64,000 nt of DNA from Subtercola boreus (GTDB lineage: Bacteria; Actinomycetota; Actinomycetes; Actinomycetales; Microbacteriaceae): the NCBI RefSeq assembly GCF_003399625.1, contig NZ_NBXA01000023.1, positions 175,183 to 239,182 on the forward strand, in the 5' to 3' direction. The notes under the pieces are model-generated. The model was given only the letters and a program-made list of their open reading frames with translations, did not search any database and was not told where the DNA came from. Position numbers and translations under genes: made by a program. Of the stretch, positions 7,736-16,645 are shown piece by piece. The first letter of the stretch is position 1. The number at the start of each line of letters is the position of its first letter.

Positions 7736-8605
7736 ATGGCCCCTGAGTCCCCCCGCCCCGCCTCCGCCCGCCCCGTCGCCCTGGTCACCGGTACGTCCAC
7801 CGGGATCGGGCTGGCGACCGCCGTGTCCGCCGCCCTGGCCGGCTGGCACGTGGTCGCCACGGTTCGCCGCGCCGGCAGCGACGTCGACCTGCTCACGGCC
7901 GCCGAGGTCGCGGGGGTCTCCTCTCACGTCGAGGTGCGGATGCTCGACATCACCGACCCGCAGGCCGCCGCCGCACTCGTCGACGACGTCGCGGCAACCC
8001 ACGGGCGTCTCGATGCCGTGGTGAACAACGCCGGGTCCGGCCACGTGGGCACGCTGGAGCTCGACTCCCTCGACGAGGCGCGCCGGGTGATGGAGGTCAA
8101 CTACTTCGGCGTGCTGAACGTCACGAGACCTGCGATGCCGCACCTCCGCGCATCCGGCGGCCGCCTCGTCACCGTCACGAGCGTGGGCGGAATCGTCGGC
8201 CAGCCGTTCAACGAGAGCTACTGCGCGGCGAAGTTCGCGGTGGAGGGCATGATGGAGAGCCTCCATCCGGTGGCAGCGGCTGTCGGGGTGCGCGTCACCG
8301 TGGTCGAGCCGGGTGCTGTGGCCACCGAGTTCGTGGCGGGCGTCGGGCCGAGCATCCAGAACCTGCTGGGCGACGCGGGCGCGTATCGGGAGCCGTTCGA
8401 GAGGTACATCGAACGCACCCGGGGCGCCTTCGATGCCGCCCAGAGCCCGCAGGGCGTCGCCGACGTCATCGTGGGCGTGCTGCTCGACGAGCACCCGCCG
8501 TTCCGGGTGCAGACCTCCGACAGCGCGACCGGTTTCGTCGGTCTGAAGCTCCGTGATCTCGACGGCGGCGCCGTCACCTCGGCGACTGCAGGATGGATCG
8601 CGTGA
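7736..8605 (+). CDS. Short-chain dehydrogenase/reductase (SDR) family oxidoreductase
   Basis: 289 aa, classical SDR with Rossmann fold. The cofactor motif TGTSTGIG is at about residues 19-26, NNAG at about 99-102, and the catalytic Ser (VTSVGG) and YCAAK follow at about 150-165. The first half of the central fold has an Arg after the second strand (TVRRAG), which suggests NADP(H). The substrate cannot be inferred. The ATG at 7736 begins a Pro/Ala-rich leader; the frame stays open upstream through the 27-bp repeats, but that part has no homology. The stop overlaps the start of the following small membrane protein. Confidence 0.9.
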   Translation: MAPESPRPASARPVALVTGTSTGIGLATAVSAALAGWHVVATVRRAGSDVDLLTAAEVAGVSSHVEVRMLDITDPQAAAALVDDVAATHGRLDAVVNNAGSGHVGTLELDSLDEARRVMEVNYFGVLNVTRPAMPHLRASGGRLVTVTSVGGIVGQPFNESYCAAKFAVEGMMESLHPVAAAVGVRVTVVEPGAVATEFVAGVGPSIQNLLGDAGAYREPFERYIERTRGAFDAAQSPQGVADVIVGVLLDEHPPFRVQTSDSATGFVGLKLRDLDGGAVTSATAGWIA

Positions 8606-8994
8606 CCGACTACGACGACGAACCCGAACTCGCGGGCTACGAACCGCACGGAGACAGGCCGCTTCGGAGCGCCCGGCGGCTCCACGTGATGCGCGCCGTC
8701 GTCGTGCTCGGCATCGTCGCCCTCGTGCTGCCGGGCATCCTCACGACCTACAGCCTCGCGAAAGCCACCGCAGGCGCGGCCTGCGCGGCCAACGTCAGCT
8801 ACCGCGTGCCGAGCGCCACGGGCTCCGCGGTGAGGTTCGAAATCTTCAGCGCTGTCGGCGCGGGGTGGGTCTGCTACTCGGTGGGCGCCTATGGCGGAGA
8901 CCGCAAACCGGTCGCAGCACTCGGCCTGATCCCCTCGTACCCGACGCAGGCCGAACTGCGCCAGCTCAGCCCGCAGGACTCGCTGAACCCGTAG
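8602..8994 (+). CDS. Small single-pass membrane protein, unknown function
   Basis: 130 aa. An acidic N-terminus (TDYDDEPELAGYEP) is followed by one membrane helix (about 35-58, VVVLGIVALVLPGILTTYSL) and an extracytoplasmic domain with two Cys. I do not recognise the family. The GTG at 8602 overlaps the SDR stop as GTGA, with AGG about 9 nt upstream. An ATG at 8593 is the alternative and adds three residues. Translational coupling suggests co-expression with the SDR but does not define a function. Confidence 0.7.
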   Translation: MTDYDDEPELAGYEPHGDRPLRSARRLHVMRAVVVLGIVALVLPGILTTYSLAKATAGAACAANVSYRVPSATGSAVRFEIFSAVGAGWVCYSVGAYGGDRKPVAALGLIPSYPTQAELRQLSPQDSLNP

Positions 8995-9010
8995 GGGTAC
9001 CGCCTGGGGG

Positions 9011-9280
9011 TCAGAGGCCCAGGCGGCTCTTCACTTCGATGACCGACGGGTTGGTGGCGCTTGTTCCGTCGGGGAACAGCACGGTCGGAACCGTCTGGTT
9101 TCCGCCGTTCAGGGCCTCCACCAGCTCGGCCGTACCCTCGACCTCCTCGATGTTGACCTCGGTGTAGCCGATGCCGTCTTTGTCGAGCTGCTTCTTGAGG
9201 CGGTTGCAGTAGCCGCACCACGAGGTGCTGAACATCGTGATGGTCTCTGCGGCAGGAAGAAAGTCGGTTGCAGTTGTCAT
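9011..9280 (-). CDS. Mycoredoxin (glutaredoxin-like, CGYC)
   Basis: 89 aa thioredoxin-fold protein. The active-site motif WCGYC at about residues 21-25 and the cis-Pro motif QTVPTVLF near 62-69 match actinobacterial mycoredoxin-1, which reduces mycothiol mixed disulfides. It is the usual length for the family. It stands alone, upstream (in transcription) of a convergent membrane-protein gene and 61 bp downstream of prs on the same strand. Confidence 0.9.
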   Translation of the reverse strand: MTTATDFLPAAETITMFSTSWCGYCNRLKKQLDKDGIGYTEVNIEEVEGTAELVEALNGGNQTVPTVLFPDGTSATNPSVIEVKSRLGL

Positions 9281-9341
9281 GCTTTCTTCAACCAGCCGCC
9301 TGCGAGGTTTATTTCACGCCCCGCGCCTCACGCACGGCAAC

Positions 9342-10319
9342 TCACGCGTCGCCGTCGAACATCGACGTGACAGAACCGTCGTCGAACACCTCGTGGATCG
9401 CGCGAGCGAGCAGCGGTGCGATCGGCAGCACGGTGAGCGACGGGAACCGCTTCTCCTCCGGGATCGGCAGGGTGTCGGTCACCACCACGGAGTCGATGAA
9501 GTCCGACTGCAGGATCTCGTAGGCCGGATCGGAGAACACCGCGTGCGTGGCCGCCACGATGACACCCTTCGCGCCGGCGTTCTTCAGGGCCTCGGAGGCC
9601 GCGACGATGGTTCGACCGGTGTCGATCAGGTCGTCGACCAGCAGGCACCATCGACCGCTCACATCGCCCACGATCTCGTGTACGGAGACCTGGTTCGGCA
9701 CCAGCGGATCACGGCGCTTGTGGATGATCGCCAGAGGTGTTCCGAGCTTGTCGCTCCACACGTCGGCGACCCGCACGCGCCCCATGTCGGGCGACACGAC
9801 CGTGAGCTGGTCGAGGTCGAAGGTCTTACGAACGTGCTCCATCAGCACCGGCATCGCGAACAGGTGGTCGACGGGACCATCGAAGAAGCCCTGGATCTGT
9901 GGCGCATGCAGGTCGACCGACATGATGCGGTCGGCGCCGGCGGCCTTGAACAGGTCGGCGACCAGGCGTGCCGAGATGGGCTCGCGGCCGCGGTGCTTCT
10001 TGTCCTGGCGGGCGTAGGGGTAGAACGGGGCGACCACGGTGATGCGCTTCGCCGAGGCACGCTTCAGAGCGTCGACCATGACGAGCTGTTCCATCAGCCA
10101 CTCGTTGATCGGCGTCGAGTGCGACTGGATGACGAACACGTCGCTGCCGCGCACGCTGCCGTTGAAGCGCACATAGAGCTCACCGTTGGCGAACGTGTGT
10201 GCGGTGGTGCTGATCAGTCCGGTGTCGAGCTCGGCCGCGATGGCCTCAGCGAGCTCAGGATGCGCCCTCCCCGAAGCGAGAACGAGGTGCTTTTCACCCT
10301 TGGACGTGATCTCGGACAC
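9342..10319 (-). CDS. prs: Ribose-phosphate pyrophosphokinase (PRPP synthetase)
   Basis: Makes PRPP from ribose 5-phosphate and ATP for nucleotide, His and Trp synthesis. 325 aa, class I. Visible are the flexible-loop/ATP region FYPYARQDKKHRGREPISA, the metal-binding VDLHAPQIQGFFD and the PRPP loop LVDDLIDTGRTIV. The GTG start directly abuts the glmU stop, with AGGAGAA as the ribosome-binding site inside the end of glmU, so the two genes are co-translated. The glmU-prs pair is conserved in actinobacteria. Confidence 0.97.
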   Translation of the reverse strand: MSEITSKGEKHLVLASGRAHPELAEAIAAELDTGLISTTAHTFANGELYVRFNGSVRGSDVFVIQSHSTPINEWLMEQLVMVDALKRASAKRITVVAPFYPYARQDKKHRGREPISARLVADLFKAAGADRIMSVDLHAPQIQGFFDGPVDHLFAMPVLMEHVRKTFDLDQLTVVSPDMGRVRVADVWSDKLGTPLAIIHKRRDPLVPNQVSVHEIVGDVSGRWCLLVDDLIDTGRTIVAASEALKNAGAKGVIVAATHAVFSDPAYEILQSDFIDSVVVTDTLPIPEEKRFPSLTVLPIAPLLARAIHEVFDDGSVTSMFDGDA

Positions 10320-11858
10320 TTATTCTCCTGAATCCGGAGCGACGGGCTCCGCTGTTGTTGAATTGTCTGCTGATGAGTTGTCGGCTGTCGCATTGTCGGC
10401 TGTCGCCGCTTCTGCTCGCTTCGCAGCCAGGTCGGCGGCCGATCCCTCGCGGTGCGAGGCGACCCATCCTTCGAGATTGCGCTGCGGTGCGACGTTCATG
10501 GCCAGCGACCCGGGCGGAACGTTCTTTCGCACCACTGTTCCGGCTCCGCTGTACGCTCCGTCTCCGATTGTAACGGGGGCGACGAACACGTTGTGCGAAC
10601 CCGTGCGCACGTGGGAACCGACCTCGGTGTGGTTCTTGACGACGCCGTCGTAGTTCGCGAAGATCGTGGCCGCACCGATGTTCGACTGCTCGCCGATGTG
10701 CGCATCCCCGACGTACGAGAGATGCGGAACCTTGCTGCCCGCGCCGATCGTTGCGTTCTTCGTCTCGACGAAGGTACCGATCTTGCCGCCGGCACCCAGA
10801 ACGGTGTTCGGCCGCAGGTAGGAGAAGGGGCCGACAGTGGCGCCCGCACCGATGACGGCGAGTTCGGCATCCGTTCGCTTCACGATCGCACCCTGCCCGA
10901 TCTCGCAGTCGACAAGCGTCGTGTCGGGCCCCACGACGGCCCCGCGGGCGATGACGGTCGCACCGCGGATCTGCGTTCCGGGCAGCACCGTCACGTCGGG
11001 CTCGAGCGTGGCCTTGAGGTCGATCCAGGTGGTCAGGGGATCCTGCACCGTCACGCCGGCCAGCTGCCAGCCCCGGATGATCAGGGCATTCATCTTGGCG
11101 GCCGCTTCGCTGAGCTGCGCGCGGTCGTTGATGCCGGCCACGAGCCACGAGTCGGCGACGGGCAGCGCGGTCACCTCGGACCCGGCCCGTCGGAGCAGCT
11201 CGATCACGTCGGTGAGGTACTTCTCGCCCTGCGCATTGTGCGTGCTGAGCTGCGGCAGCAGGTCGCGGAGTTCGCTCGCGCCGAACATGTAGACACCCGC
11301 GTTGATCTCGGCGATGGCGAGCTCGCTGTCGGTGGCATCGCGGTGTTCGACGATGCGGTCGACCCGGCCCGCGCTGCCGTCGGCACGGGAATCGTCGTCG
11401 TCGGCGTGGCGGATGATCCGGCCGTAACCCGACGGATCGGGCAGGTAGGCGGAGAGCAGTGTCGCAGCTGCGCGCGAGCGGCGGTGCTCGTCGACCAGAC
11501 CCGCGAGCGTCTGAACGTCGAGCATCGGGGTGTCGCCGTTCATCACCAGCACGTCTCCGTCGAAGTCGGCGGGGAGGGCATCCACCGCCTGCTCGACAGC
11601 GCGGCCGGTACCGGGCGTCTCGTCTTGGTCGACGACGAGGCCGTCGGGGAGCTGATCGGTGATGACATCGACGAGCAGGTCGCGTTCGTGGCGCACCACG
11701 GCCACCGTGTAGGCAGCGTCGAGCTCCCGGGCCGTGGCCAGCACATGGCTGACGATCGGGATGCCCGCGAGGTGGTGCAGGAGCTTCGGGGTCTTTGACC
11801 GCATCCGCGTTCCCTGGCCTGCGGCGAGGATGATGATCGCGAGTCGTGAGTCGGTCAT
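10320..11858 (-). CDS. glmU: Bifunctional GlmU: N-acetylglucosamine-1-P uridyltransferase / glucosamine-1-P acetyltransferase
   Basis: Makes UDP-GlcNAc for peptidoglycan. 512 aa. The N-terminal pyrophosphorylase domain starts IIILAAGQGTRMRSKTPKLLH (loop AAGQGTRM). The C-terminal left-handed beta-helix (about 255-460) carries hexapeptide repeats and the acetyltransferase motif GDAHIGEQSNIGAATIFANYDG. The tail beyond about 470 is low-complexity Ala/Asp/Asn/Thr and is encoded by three tandem 15-bp repeats (10363-10407), so it is longer than in most GlmU proteins. tRNA-Gln lies 42 bp upstream on the same strand. Confidence 0.97.
   Translation of the reverse strand: MTDSRLAIIILAAGQGTRMRSKTPKLLHHLAGIPIVSHVLATARELDAAYTVAVVRHERDLLVDVITDQLPDGLVVDQDETPGTGRAVEQAVDALPADFDGDVLVMNGDTPMLDVQTLAGLVDEHRRSRAAATLLSAYLPDPSGYGRIIRHADDDDSRADGSAGRVDRIVEHRDATDSELAIAEINAGVYMFGASELRDLLPQLSTHNAQGEKYLTDVIELLRRAGSEVTALPVADSWLVAGINDRAQLSEAAAKMNALIIRGWQLAGVTVQDPLTTWIDLKATLEPDVTVLPGTQIRGATVIARGAVVGPDTTLVDCEIGQGAIVKRTDAELAVIGAGATVGPFSYLRPNTVLGAGGKIGTFVETKNATIGAGSKVPHLSYVGDAHIGEQSNIGAATIFANYDGVVKNHTEVGSHVRTGSHNVFVAPVTIGDGAYSGAGTVVRKNVPPGSLAMNVAPQRNLEGWVASHREGSAADLAAKRAEAATADNATADNSSADNSTTAEPVAPDSGE
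10363..10407. repeat. Three in-frame 15-bp tandem repeats in the glmU 3' end
   Basis: Units TTGTCTGCTGATGAG, TTGTCGGCTGTCGCA and TTGTCGGCTGTCGCC (plus strand) at 10363, 10378 and 10393 encode the repeated pentapeptide motif TADN(A/S) in the disordered GlmU tail. Confidence 0.85.
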
Positions 11859-11900
11859 TGTCCTCTTTCGTTCCGGGCGTCGGAGGTTCTGCGCCGGGCG

Positions 11901-11972
11901 CTCCGCCTCCAGGATTCGAACCTAGTCCTAACAGCTCCAAAGGCTGTCGTGCTGCCGTTACACCAAGGCGGA
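11901..11972 (-). tRNA. tRNA-Gln (anticodon TTG)
   Basis: 72-nt cloverleaf on the minus strand. The acceptor stem TCCGCCT pairs with AGGCGGA (discriminator G). The D-arm contains TGG..GGCAGC. The anticodon stem ACAGC/GCTGT encloses the loop CTTTGGA with anticodon TTG. The T-loop is GGTTCGAATCC. CCA is not encoded. It lies just upstream of glmU, a common actinobacterial arrangement. Confidence 0.96.
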
Positions 11973-12064
11973 ATGCCCGAGACTGACGCCTCGTGCAGTG
12001 CACAAGTCTGCCAGATCGAGCGCCCGCACGTGACGACCCCGACCAGATCCGGGCGGTTTCGGGC

Positions 12065-12070
12065 GATAAT
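12065..12070 (+). promoter_or_regulatory. -10-like GATAAT giving a leaderless MarR transcript
   Basis: GATAAT is separated from the ATG at 12077 by exactly 6 nt, the same hexamer and spacing as at the SDR gene. The intervening GAAAGG is too close to the ATG to act as a normal Shine-Dalgarno site. Confidence 0.5.
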
Positions 12071-12076
12071 GAAAGG

Positions 12077-12577
12077 ATGCCCGATCCGGAATCCACTGAC
12101 TCAGTCGACGCGATCGTCGACGCGTGGAAGCGGGAACGGCCCGATCTCGACTTCGCACCCCTGCAGGTGCTCTCCCGGGTCTGGCGCCTCTCCCGGCACC
12201 TCGACAGGGCCCGCCGCACCTCCTTCGGCACCAGCGAGCTCGACTCGTGGGAGTTCGACGTGCTCTCCGCGCTCCGCCGGGCGGGTTCGCCCTACCAGCT
12301 GAGCCCGAAGGCACTGCTGGAGGAGACCCTGGTGTCCTCCGGCACCATGACGAACCGGATCGACCGGCTCGTCAGCCGGGGCCTGGTGGAGCGGCGAACT
12401 TCGCCACGCGATGGCCGGGGCATCCTCGTCACGATGACGGCCGACGGGCTCGCCCGGGTCGACAGGGCCATCGACGAGCTCGTGATCAATGAGACACAAC
12501 TGCTGTCGAGCCTCTCGAAGCCCGACCAGGAACGCCTGGCCGGACTTCTGCGGAAGCTCTCGCGCGACTTCGGCTAG
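12077..12577 (+). CDS. MarR family transcriptional regulator
   Basis: 166 aa. The winged helix-turn-helix is visible: SSGTMTNRIDRLVSRGLVERR (recognition helix) followed by the wing SPRDGRGILVTMTADG, as in MarR/SlyA repressors. An N-terminal dimerisation helix (LQVLSRVWRLSRHLDRARR) and a C-terminal helix complete the fold. Such proteins usually bind small phenolic or lipophilic ligands. The target genes are unknown; it is convergent with the ABC-F gene and next to tRNA-Gln, so the neighbourhood gives no clue. Confidence 0.92.
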   Translation: MPDPESTDSVDAIVDAWKRERPDLDFAPLQVLSRVWRLSRHLDRARRTSFGTSELDSWEFDVLSALRRAGSPYQLSPKALLEETLVSSGTMTNRIDRLVSRGLVERRTSPRDGRGILVTMTADGLARVDRAIDELVINETQLLSSLSKPDQERLAGLLRKLSRDFG

Positions 12578-12585
12578 CAGTACAG

Positions 12586-14460
12586 CTAAGCCAGCAGCTC
12601 GCTCAGCTCCAGCCAGCGGAGCTCCAGGTCGCTGAGCGTCGACTGCACGGTGTCGAGCTCGGCCGACAGGGCTCCGAGGCCGGAGTAGTCGCTCGCGTCG
12701 TGCGTCGCCATCTTCTCGTGGATGCTCGCGACCTGCGTTCCGTACTTCTCGAGCCGGCGGTTCACCGAGGCGAGCTCCTTCTGGGCGTTCCGGAGGTCGG
12801 CACCCGACAGTTTCGGCTTCGAGGGTGCGGCGCTGCCCGATCCGCTCGCGCTGCCCGTGCTGCCTGTGCCGCCCGACTGGCCCGCCTGCGACTCGGTCGG
12901 GCTCGACGTCGATCCGCGCGAACCGGTGCGCTGCTGCAGTGCCCGCACCTCGAGGTACTGGTCGACGCCCCGCGGCAGATGGATGAATCCCCCCTCGATC
13001 ACGGCGTACTGGTTGTCGGTGACGCGTTCGAGCAGGTACCGGTCGTGCGAGACGACGAGGAGCGTGCCCGGGTAGGTGTCGAGCAGGTCCTCGATGGCGG
13101 CGAGCATGTCGGTGTCGAGGTCGTTGGTGGGCTCATCCAGAATCAGCACGTTCGGTTCGCTGAGCAGGATCAACAGCAGCTGCAGGCGGCGCTTCTGCCC
13201 ACCGGAGAGGTCCTTCACCGGCGTGGAGAGCTGCGCACTCGTGAAGCCGACGCGTTCGAGGAGTTGGGTGGGTGTCATCTCCTTGCCGCCACTCACGTAC
13301 GAACTCCGCTGGCGGCCGATGACCTCGCTGACCCGGTCGTTCAGGATGTCGTCGAGCTCGAAGAGCTGCTGGGTGAGGGTCGCCACGCGGATGGTCTTGC
13401 CGCGCTTGACCGTTCCCGTGGTCGGCTGGAGCGAACCCGCGACGAGGCTCAGCAATGTGGACTTGCCCGCGCCGTTCACACCCAGCACACCCGTGCGCTC
13501 ACCCGGGGCGATGCGCCAGGTCACGTCGTGCAGCACGCGCTTCTCCGGCGTGGTGCCGGATCCGTTCCCTTCGTAGACGACGGAGACATTCTCGAGGTCG
13601 ACCACGTCTTTGCCGAGGCGCTGCATGGCCATCGACGCGAGCGAGATGGAGTTGCGCACGGGCGGCTCGTCGGCGATCAGAGCGTTGGCAGCATCGATGC
13701 GGAACTTCGGCTTCGCTGTGCGGGCAGGGGCGCCGCGCCGCAGCCACGCGAGCTCCTTCTTCATGAGGTTCTGGCGCTTGCCCTCCATGGTCGCCGCCAT
13801 CTGGTCGCGCTCGACGCGCTGCAGGATGTATGCCGCGTATCCGCCCTCGAACGGTTCGATGAGCCGATCGTGCACCTCCCAGGTCGCAGTGCAGATCTCG
13901 TCGAGGAACCACCGGTCGTGTGTGACGACCACGAGCCCTCCGGCGTTCGCCGACCAGCGGCGCTTCAGGTGACCGGCGAGCCAGGAGATGCCCTCGACGT
14001 CGAGATGGTTGGTCGGTTCGTCGAGGAAGATGATGTCGTGGTCGCCGATGAGCAGCTGGGCGAGCGCGATGCGACGGCGCTGGCCGCCCGAGAGGTCGGA
14101 GACGCGCGCGTCCCACGAGATGTCGCTGGCGAGGCCCGCGATGACGTCGCGCACGATGGGGTCTCCCGCCCAGACGTGCTCGTCGATGTCGCCGACGATG
14201 GTCTGGCCGACCGTCAGAGTGTCATCGAGGGTGTCGGACTGGTCGAGGACGGCCAGCGTGACGCCGTTCCGCCGGGTCACGCGGCCCCTGTCGGGCTCGA
14301 GGCGCCCCGCGAGCATCCGGAGCAGCGTGGACTTGCCGTCGCCGTTCCGGCCGACGATGCCGATGCGGTCGCCCTCGTTGATGCCGATGGTGACGTCATC
14401 GAAGATCACGCGGGTGGGGAATTCGAGGTGGAGGGACTCTGCCCCCAGTAGATGTGCCAT
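12586..14460 (-). CDS. ABC-F family ATP-binding protein (Uup-like)
   Basis: 624 aa soluble protein with two ABC domains and no membrane segment. Domain 1 has Walker A GRNGDGKST, signature LSGGQRRR and Walker B DHDIIFLDEPTNHLD. Domain 2 has GVNGAGKST, LSGGQKRR and NVLILDEPTNDLD. They are joined by a basic linker, and the C-terminal extension (about 540-624) is a Gly/Ser-rich spacer plus a coiled coil (KELASVNRRLEKYGTQV), typical of Uup-like ABC-F proteins that act on the ribosome. An antibiotic-resistance role is possible but not indicated. The ATG at 14460 starts the first domain directly; a longer open frame extends upstream but overlaps the divergent genes. Confidence 0.93.
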   Translation of the reverse strand: MAHLLGAESLHLEFPTRVIFDDVTIGINEGDRIGIVGRNGDGKSTLLRMLAGRLEPDRGRVTRRNGVTLAVLDQSDTLDDTLTVGQTIVGDIDEHVWAGDPIVRDVIAGLASDISWDARVSDLSGGQRRRIALAQLLIGDHDIIFLDEPTNHLDVEGISWLAGHLKRRWSANAGGLVVVTHDRWFLDEICTATWEVHDRLIEPFEGGYAAYILQRVERDQMAATMEGKRQNLMKKELAWLRRGAPARTAKPKFRIDAANALIADEPPVRNSISLASMAMQRLGKDVVDLENVSVVYEGNGSGTTPEKRVLHDVTWRIAPGERTGVLGVNGAGKSTLLSLVAGSLQPTTGTVKRGKTIRVATLTQQLFELDDILNDRVSEVIGRQRSSYVSGGKEMTPTQLLERVGFTSAQLSTPVKDLSGGQKRRLQLLLILLSEPNVLILDEPTNDLDTDMLAAIEDLLDTYPGTLLVVSHDRYLLERVTDNQYAVIEGGFIHLPRGVDQYLEVRALQQRTGSRGSTSSPTESQAGQSGGTGSTGSASGSGSAAPSKPKLSGADLRNAQKELASVNRRLEKYGTQVASIHEKMATHDASDYSGLGALSAELDTVQSTLSDLELRWLELSELLA

Positions 14461-14556
14461 TACCTCAAGTTGACCACAGAATCGAGGGGTCCACGGTGAG
14501 GGTCGAAACGCGCACACGCGTGTAGCGTCTGTGGTGACGCAGAAAGCAGGTCTCCC

Positions 14557-14808
14557 ATGAGTCTCGGATTCGGTATCTTCCTCATCGCCGTCGGCGCCAT
14601 CCTCGCCTTCGCCCTCGACGTGACCGTCAGCTGGATCGACGTGAAGACCGTCGGCTACATCCTCATGGGCGCGGGCTTCGTGATCGTGATCATCGGCATC
14701 GCCTTGATCGCCCGCAAGCGCTCCTCGACGGCGACGACCCGCAGCGCGGTCGACCCGGTGAGCGGCGAGCAGGTCACGCGGAGCGAGCGCCGCGACGACG
14801 TGGTGTGA
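14557..14808 (+). CDS. DUF6458-type two-helix membrane protein
   Basis: 83 aa. Two membrane helices (about 3-23 and 31-54: IFLIAVGAILAFALDV, GYILMGAGFVIVIIGIALIA) flank a short WIDVKTVG loop, then a charged cytoplasmic tail. This matches the DUF6458 family, which is common in actinobacteria and has no known function. Its stop overlaps the start of apt (GTGA), so the two are co-translated. Confidence 0.85.
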   Translation: MSLGFGIFLIAVGAILAFALDVTVSWIDVKTVGYILMGAGFVIVIIGIALIARKRSSTATTRSAVDPVSGEQVTRSERRDDVV

Positions 14809-15344
14809 GCAACTCTTCGAGCGTGGCGCAGCTGATCGCCGCCAGATTGACCACCACCCCGGATTTTCCGAAGCCGGGCATCCTGTTCCGCGACCTGACG
14901 GCGCTGATGGCCGACGGCCCCGCACTCCGGCAGGTGACGGATGCCCTGCTCTCCCGCATGCCGGCCGACATCGATGCCGTGGTCGGCGTCGAGGCCCGCG
15001 GGTTCCTGTTCGCGGCTGCGGCAGCACATTCGCGGGGTATCGGGGTGTACCCCATCCGCAAGGCCGGCAAACTGCCCGGGCCTCTGCTGAGCGAGACCTA
15101 CTCTCTCGAATACGGCACGGCGACCATCCAGCTGCAGCCCGATTCGCTCGCCCCGGGTTCCCGGGTCTACGTGCTCGACGACCTGCTGGCCACCGGAGGC
15201 ACCCTGGCGGCGGCCGTGCGCCTCCTCGAGAGAGCGGGCTACGTGGTGGTCGGGCTCGGTGTGGCGATCGAACTCGAGGGGCTCGGCGGGCGCGACGTTC
15301 TCGAGGGGTACCCGGTGCACGCGCTCATCGAACTGCCGGGCTGA
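14805..15344 (+). CDS. apt: Adenine phosphoribosyltransferase
   Basis: Salvages adenine with PRPP to AMP. 179 aa, normal length. Visible are the hood region TPDFPKPGILFRDLTALMAD, VGVEARGFLFAAA, and the PRPP-binding motif VYVLDDLLATGGTLAAA. The GTG at 14805 overlaps the preceding TGA. Its coupling to a DUF6458 membrane protein is unusual, since apt often lies near relA/secDF in other actinobacteria. Confidence 0.96.
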   Translation: MSNSSSVAQLIAARLTTTPDFPKPGILFRDLTALMADGPALRQVTDALLSRMPADIDAVVGVEARGFLFAAAAAHSRGIGVYPIRKAGKLPGPLLSETYSLEYGTATIQLQPDSLAPGSRVYVLDDLLATGGTLAAAVRLLERAGYVVVGLGVAIELEGLGGRDVLEGYPVHALIELPG

Positions 15345-15635
15345 GCGGTCTTCCGGATGCCCGGAACGGGCGCCCCTGCACGATGAGCTTCGAGCTGCTC
15401 GCGCGGCTCGTGGCGGTCGGTCGCCCGCTGCAGCAGCTGCACACGGAGGTGTACCGCCGAACATCCGGAACCGTCGACCCGTCGCACCAGACGGAACCCC
15501 GCCGCTCGACCCTGATCGCGCCGTATACCGCCGAGGTTCGCGCGAGGGCATTCCTCCGAGCAGAGCCCTGACCCAGCGGCGCATGGCGCCGATGCAGCAA
15601 CGCGCGCCAGGGCGCACTCGGGGTGGCCGCGGCGG

Positions 15636-16571
15636 TCAGTCGCCAATCAGGCGGGCACCGTGCACGGGTCCGGTCACCCGCACGACGTTGTGGCGCGCGG
15701 CGCCCAGCGCGACCTGCAGTTCGAGCGCGCCGTCGAGGTCGGCCGCCAGGAACGCGACCGTCGGCCCGGAACCTGACACGATGCCGGCCAGGGCGCCGTT
15801 GGCCTCGCCGACCTCCAGCACCTGGGCGAGCGCTGGCGCGAGATGCAGCGCCGGGGCCTGGAGGTCGTTGTGCAGCGACTCGGCGAGCATGTGCGGATCG
15901 CCCGCCCGGAGGGCCTGCAGAACGTCGGCGTCGACCGTGGGCTGGGTCTGCGCGGGAAAGATGTCCTGGGCGTGCCTGTCCCGATGCCGGTCGAGTTCCT
16001 TGTAGACCTCGGGGGTCGAGGAACCGAACTCCGCGAGCGCCAGCACCCACTGGAACTGGCCTTTTGCGAGCGCAGGGCTCAGCCGGTCGCCGCGGCCCGT
16101 GCCGATCGCCGTGCCGCCCGTGAACGCGAACGGAACGTCGGCCCCGAGGCGCGCGGCGAGCCCGAGCAGCTCCTCACGCCCGAGCTCGGTGCCCCAGAGC
16201 GTGTCGCAGGCCAGGAGAGTGGCTGCGGCATCCGCGGACCCGCCGCCCATGCCGCCCGCGATGGGGACGTTCTTCGAGATCTCGAGGTGCACTCCCCCGC
16301 GGTATCCGGCGCGATGCGCAAGCATGCGCGCGGCGCGGATGGCGAGGTTCGAACCGTCGGTGAGCAGGGCTGACGAGTCGATGGATCCGGTGAAGGCGAC
16401 CGAGAAGTCGTCGGCGTCGAACGCTCTCACATCTTCATAGAGCGACACGGCCTGGTAGGCGGTCGCCACGTCGTGGTAGCCGTCGGGCATCACCGCACCG
16501 ACTTTGAGGAACACGTTGATCTTGCCCGGGGCCCTGACATGAACCGCTTTGCCCCGCCAGCTCTGAGTCAT
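15636..16571 (-). CDS. ispE: 4-diphosphocytidyl-2-C-methyl-D-erythritol kinase
   Basis: Fourth-stage enzyme of the MEP isoprenoid pathway; phosphorylates CDP-ME. 311 aa GHMP kinase. Visible are the N-terminal [12 protein letters not shown] with the catalytic Lys, the ATP-binding glycine motif [18 protein letters not shown], and the C-terminal GSGPTVAFL. It lies downstream of rsmA, the conserved order in actinobacteria. The 74-bp gap before it contains no clear promoter. Confidence 0.96.
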   Translation of the reverse strand: MTQSWRGKAVHVRAPGKINVFLKVGAVMPDGYHDVATAYQAVSLYEDVRAFDADDFSVAFTGSIDSSALLTDGSNLAIRAARMLAHRAGYRGGVHLEISKNVPIAGGMGGGSADAAATLLACDTLWGTELGREELLGLAARLGADVPFAFTGGTAIGTGRGDRLSPALAKGQFQWVLALAEFGSSTPEVYKELDRHRDRHAQDIFPAQTQPTVDADVLQALRAGDPHMLAESLHNDLQAPALHLAPALAQVLEVGEANGALAGIVSGSGPTVAFLAADLDGALELQVALGAARHNVVRVTGPVHGARLIGD

Positions 16572-16645
16572 GTCAATAACCTACCTGAGGCTGGCGACGT
16601 CGCCGGACGGTGGCCAGCTGGGCCACCCGGACGGTGTAGTCGCCC

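Noticed and set aside
15383..15571. 62-residue open frame between apt and ispE
   Set aside because: No ribosome-binding site, no homology recognised, composition like random high-GC frames. The 291-bp gap otherwise shows no hairpin or repeat that I can support.
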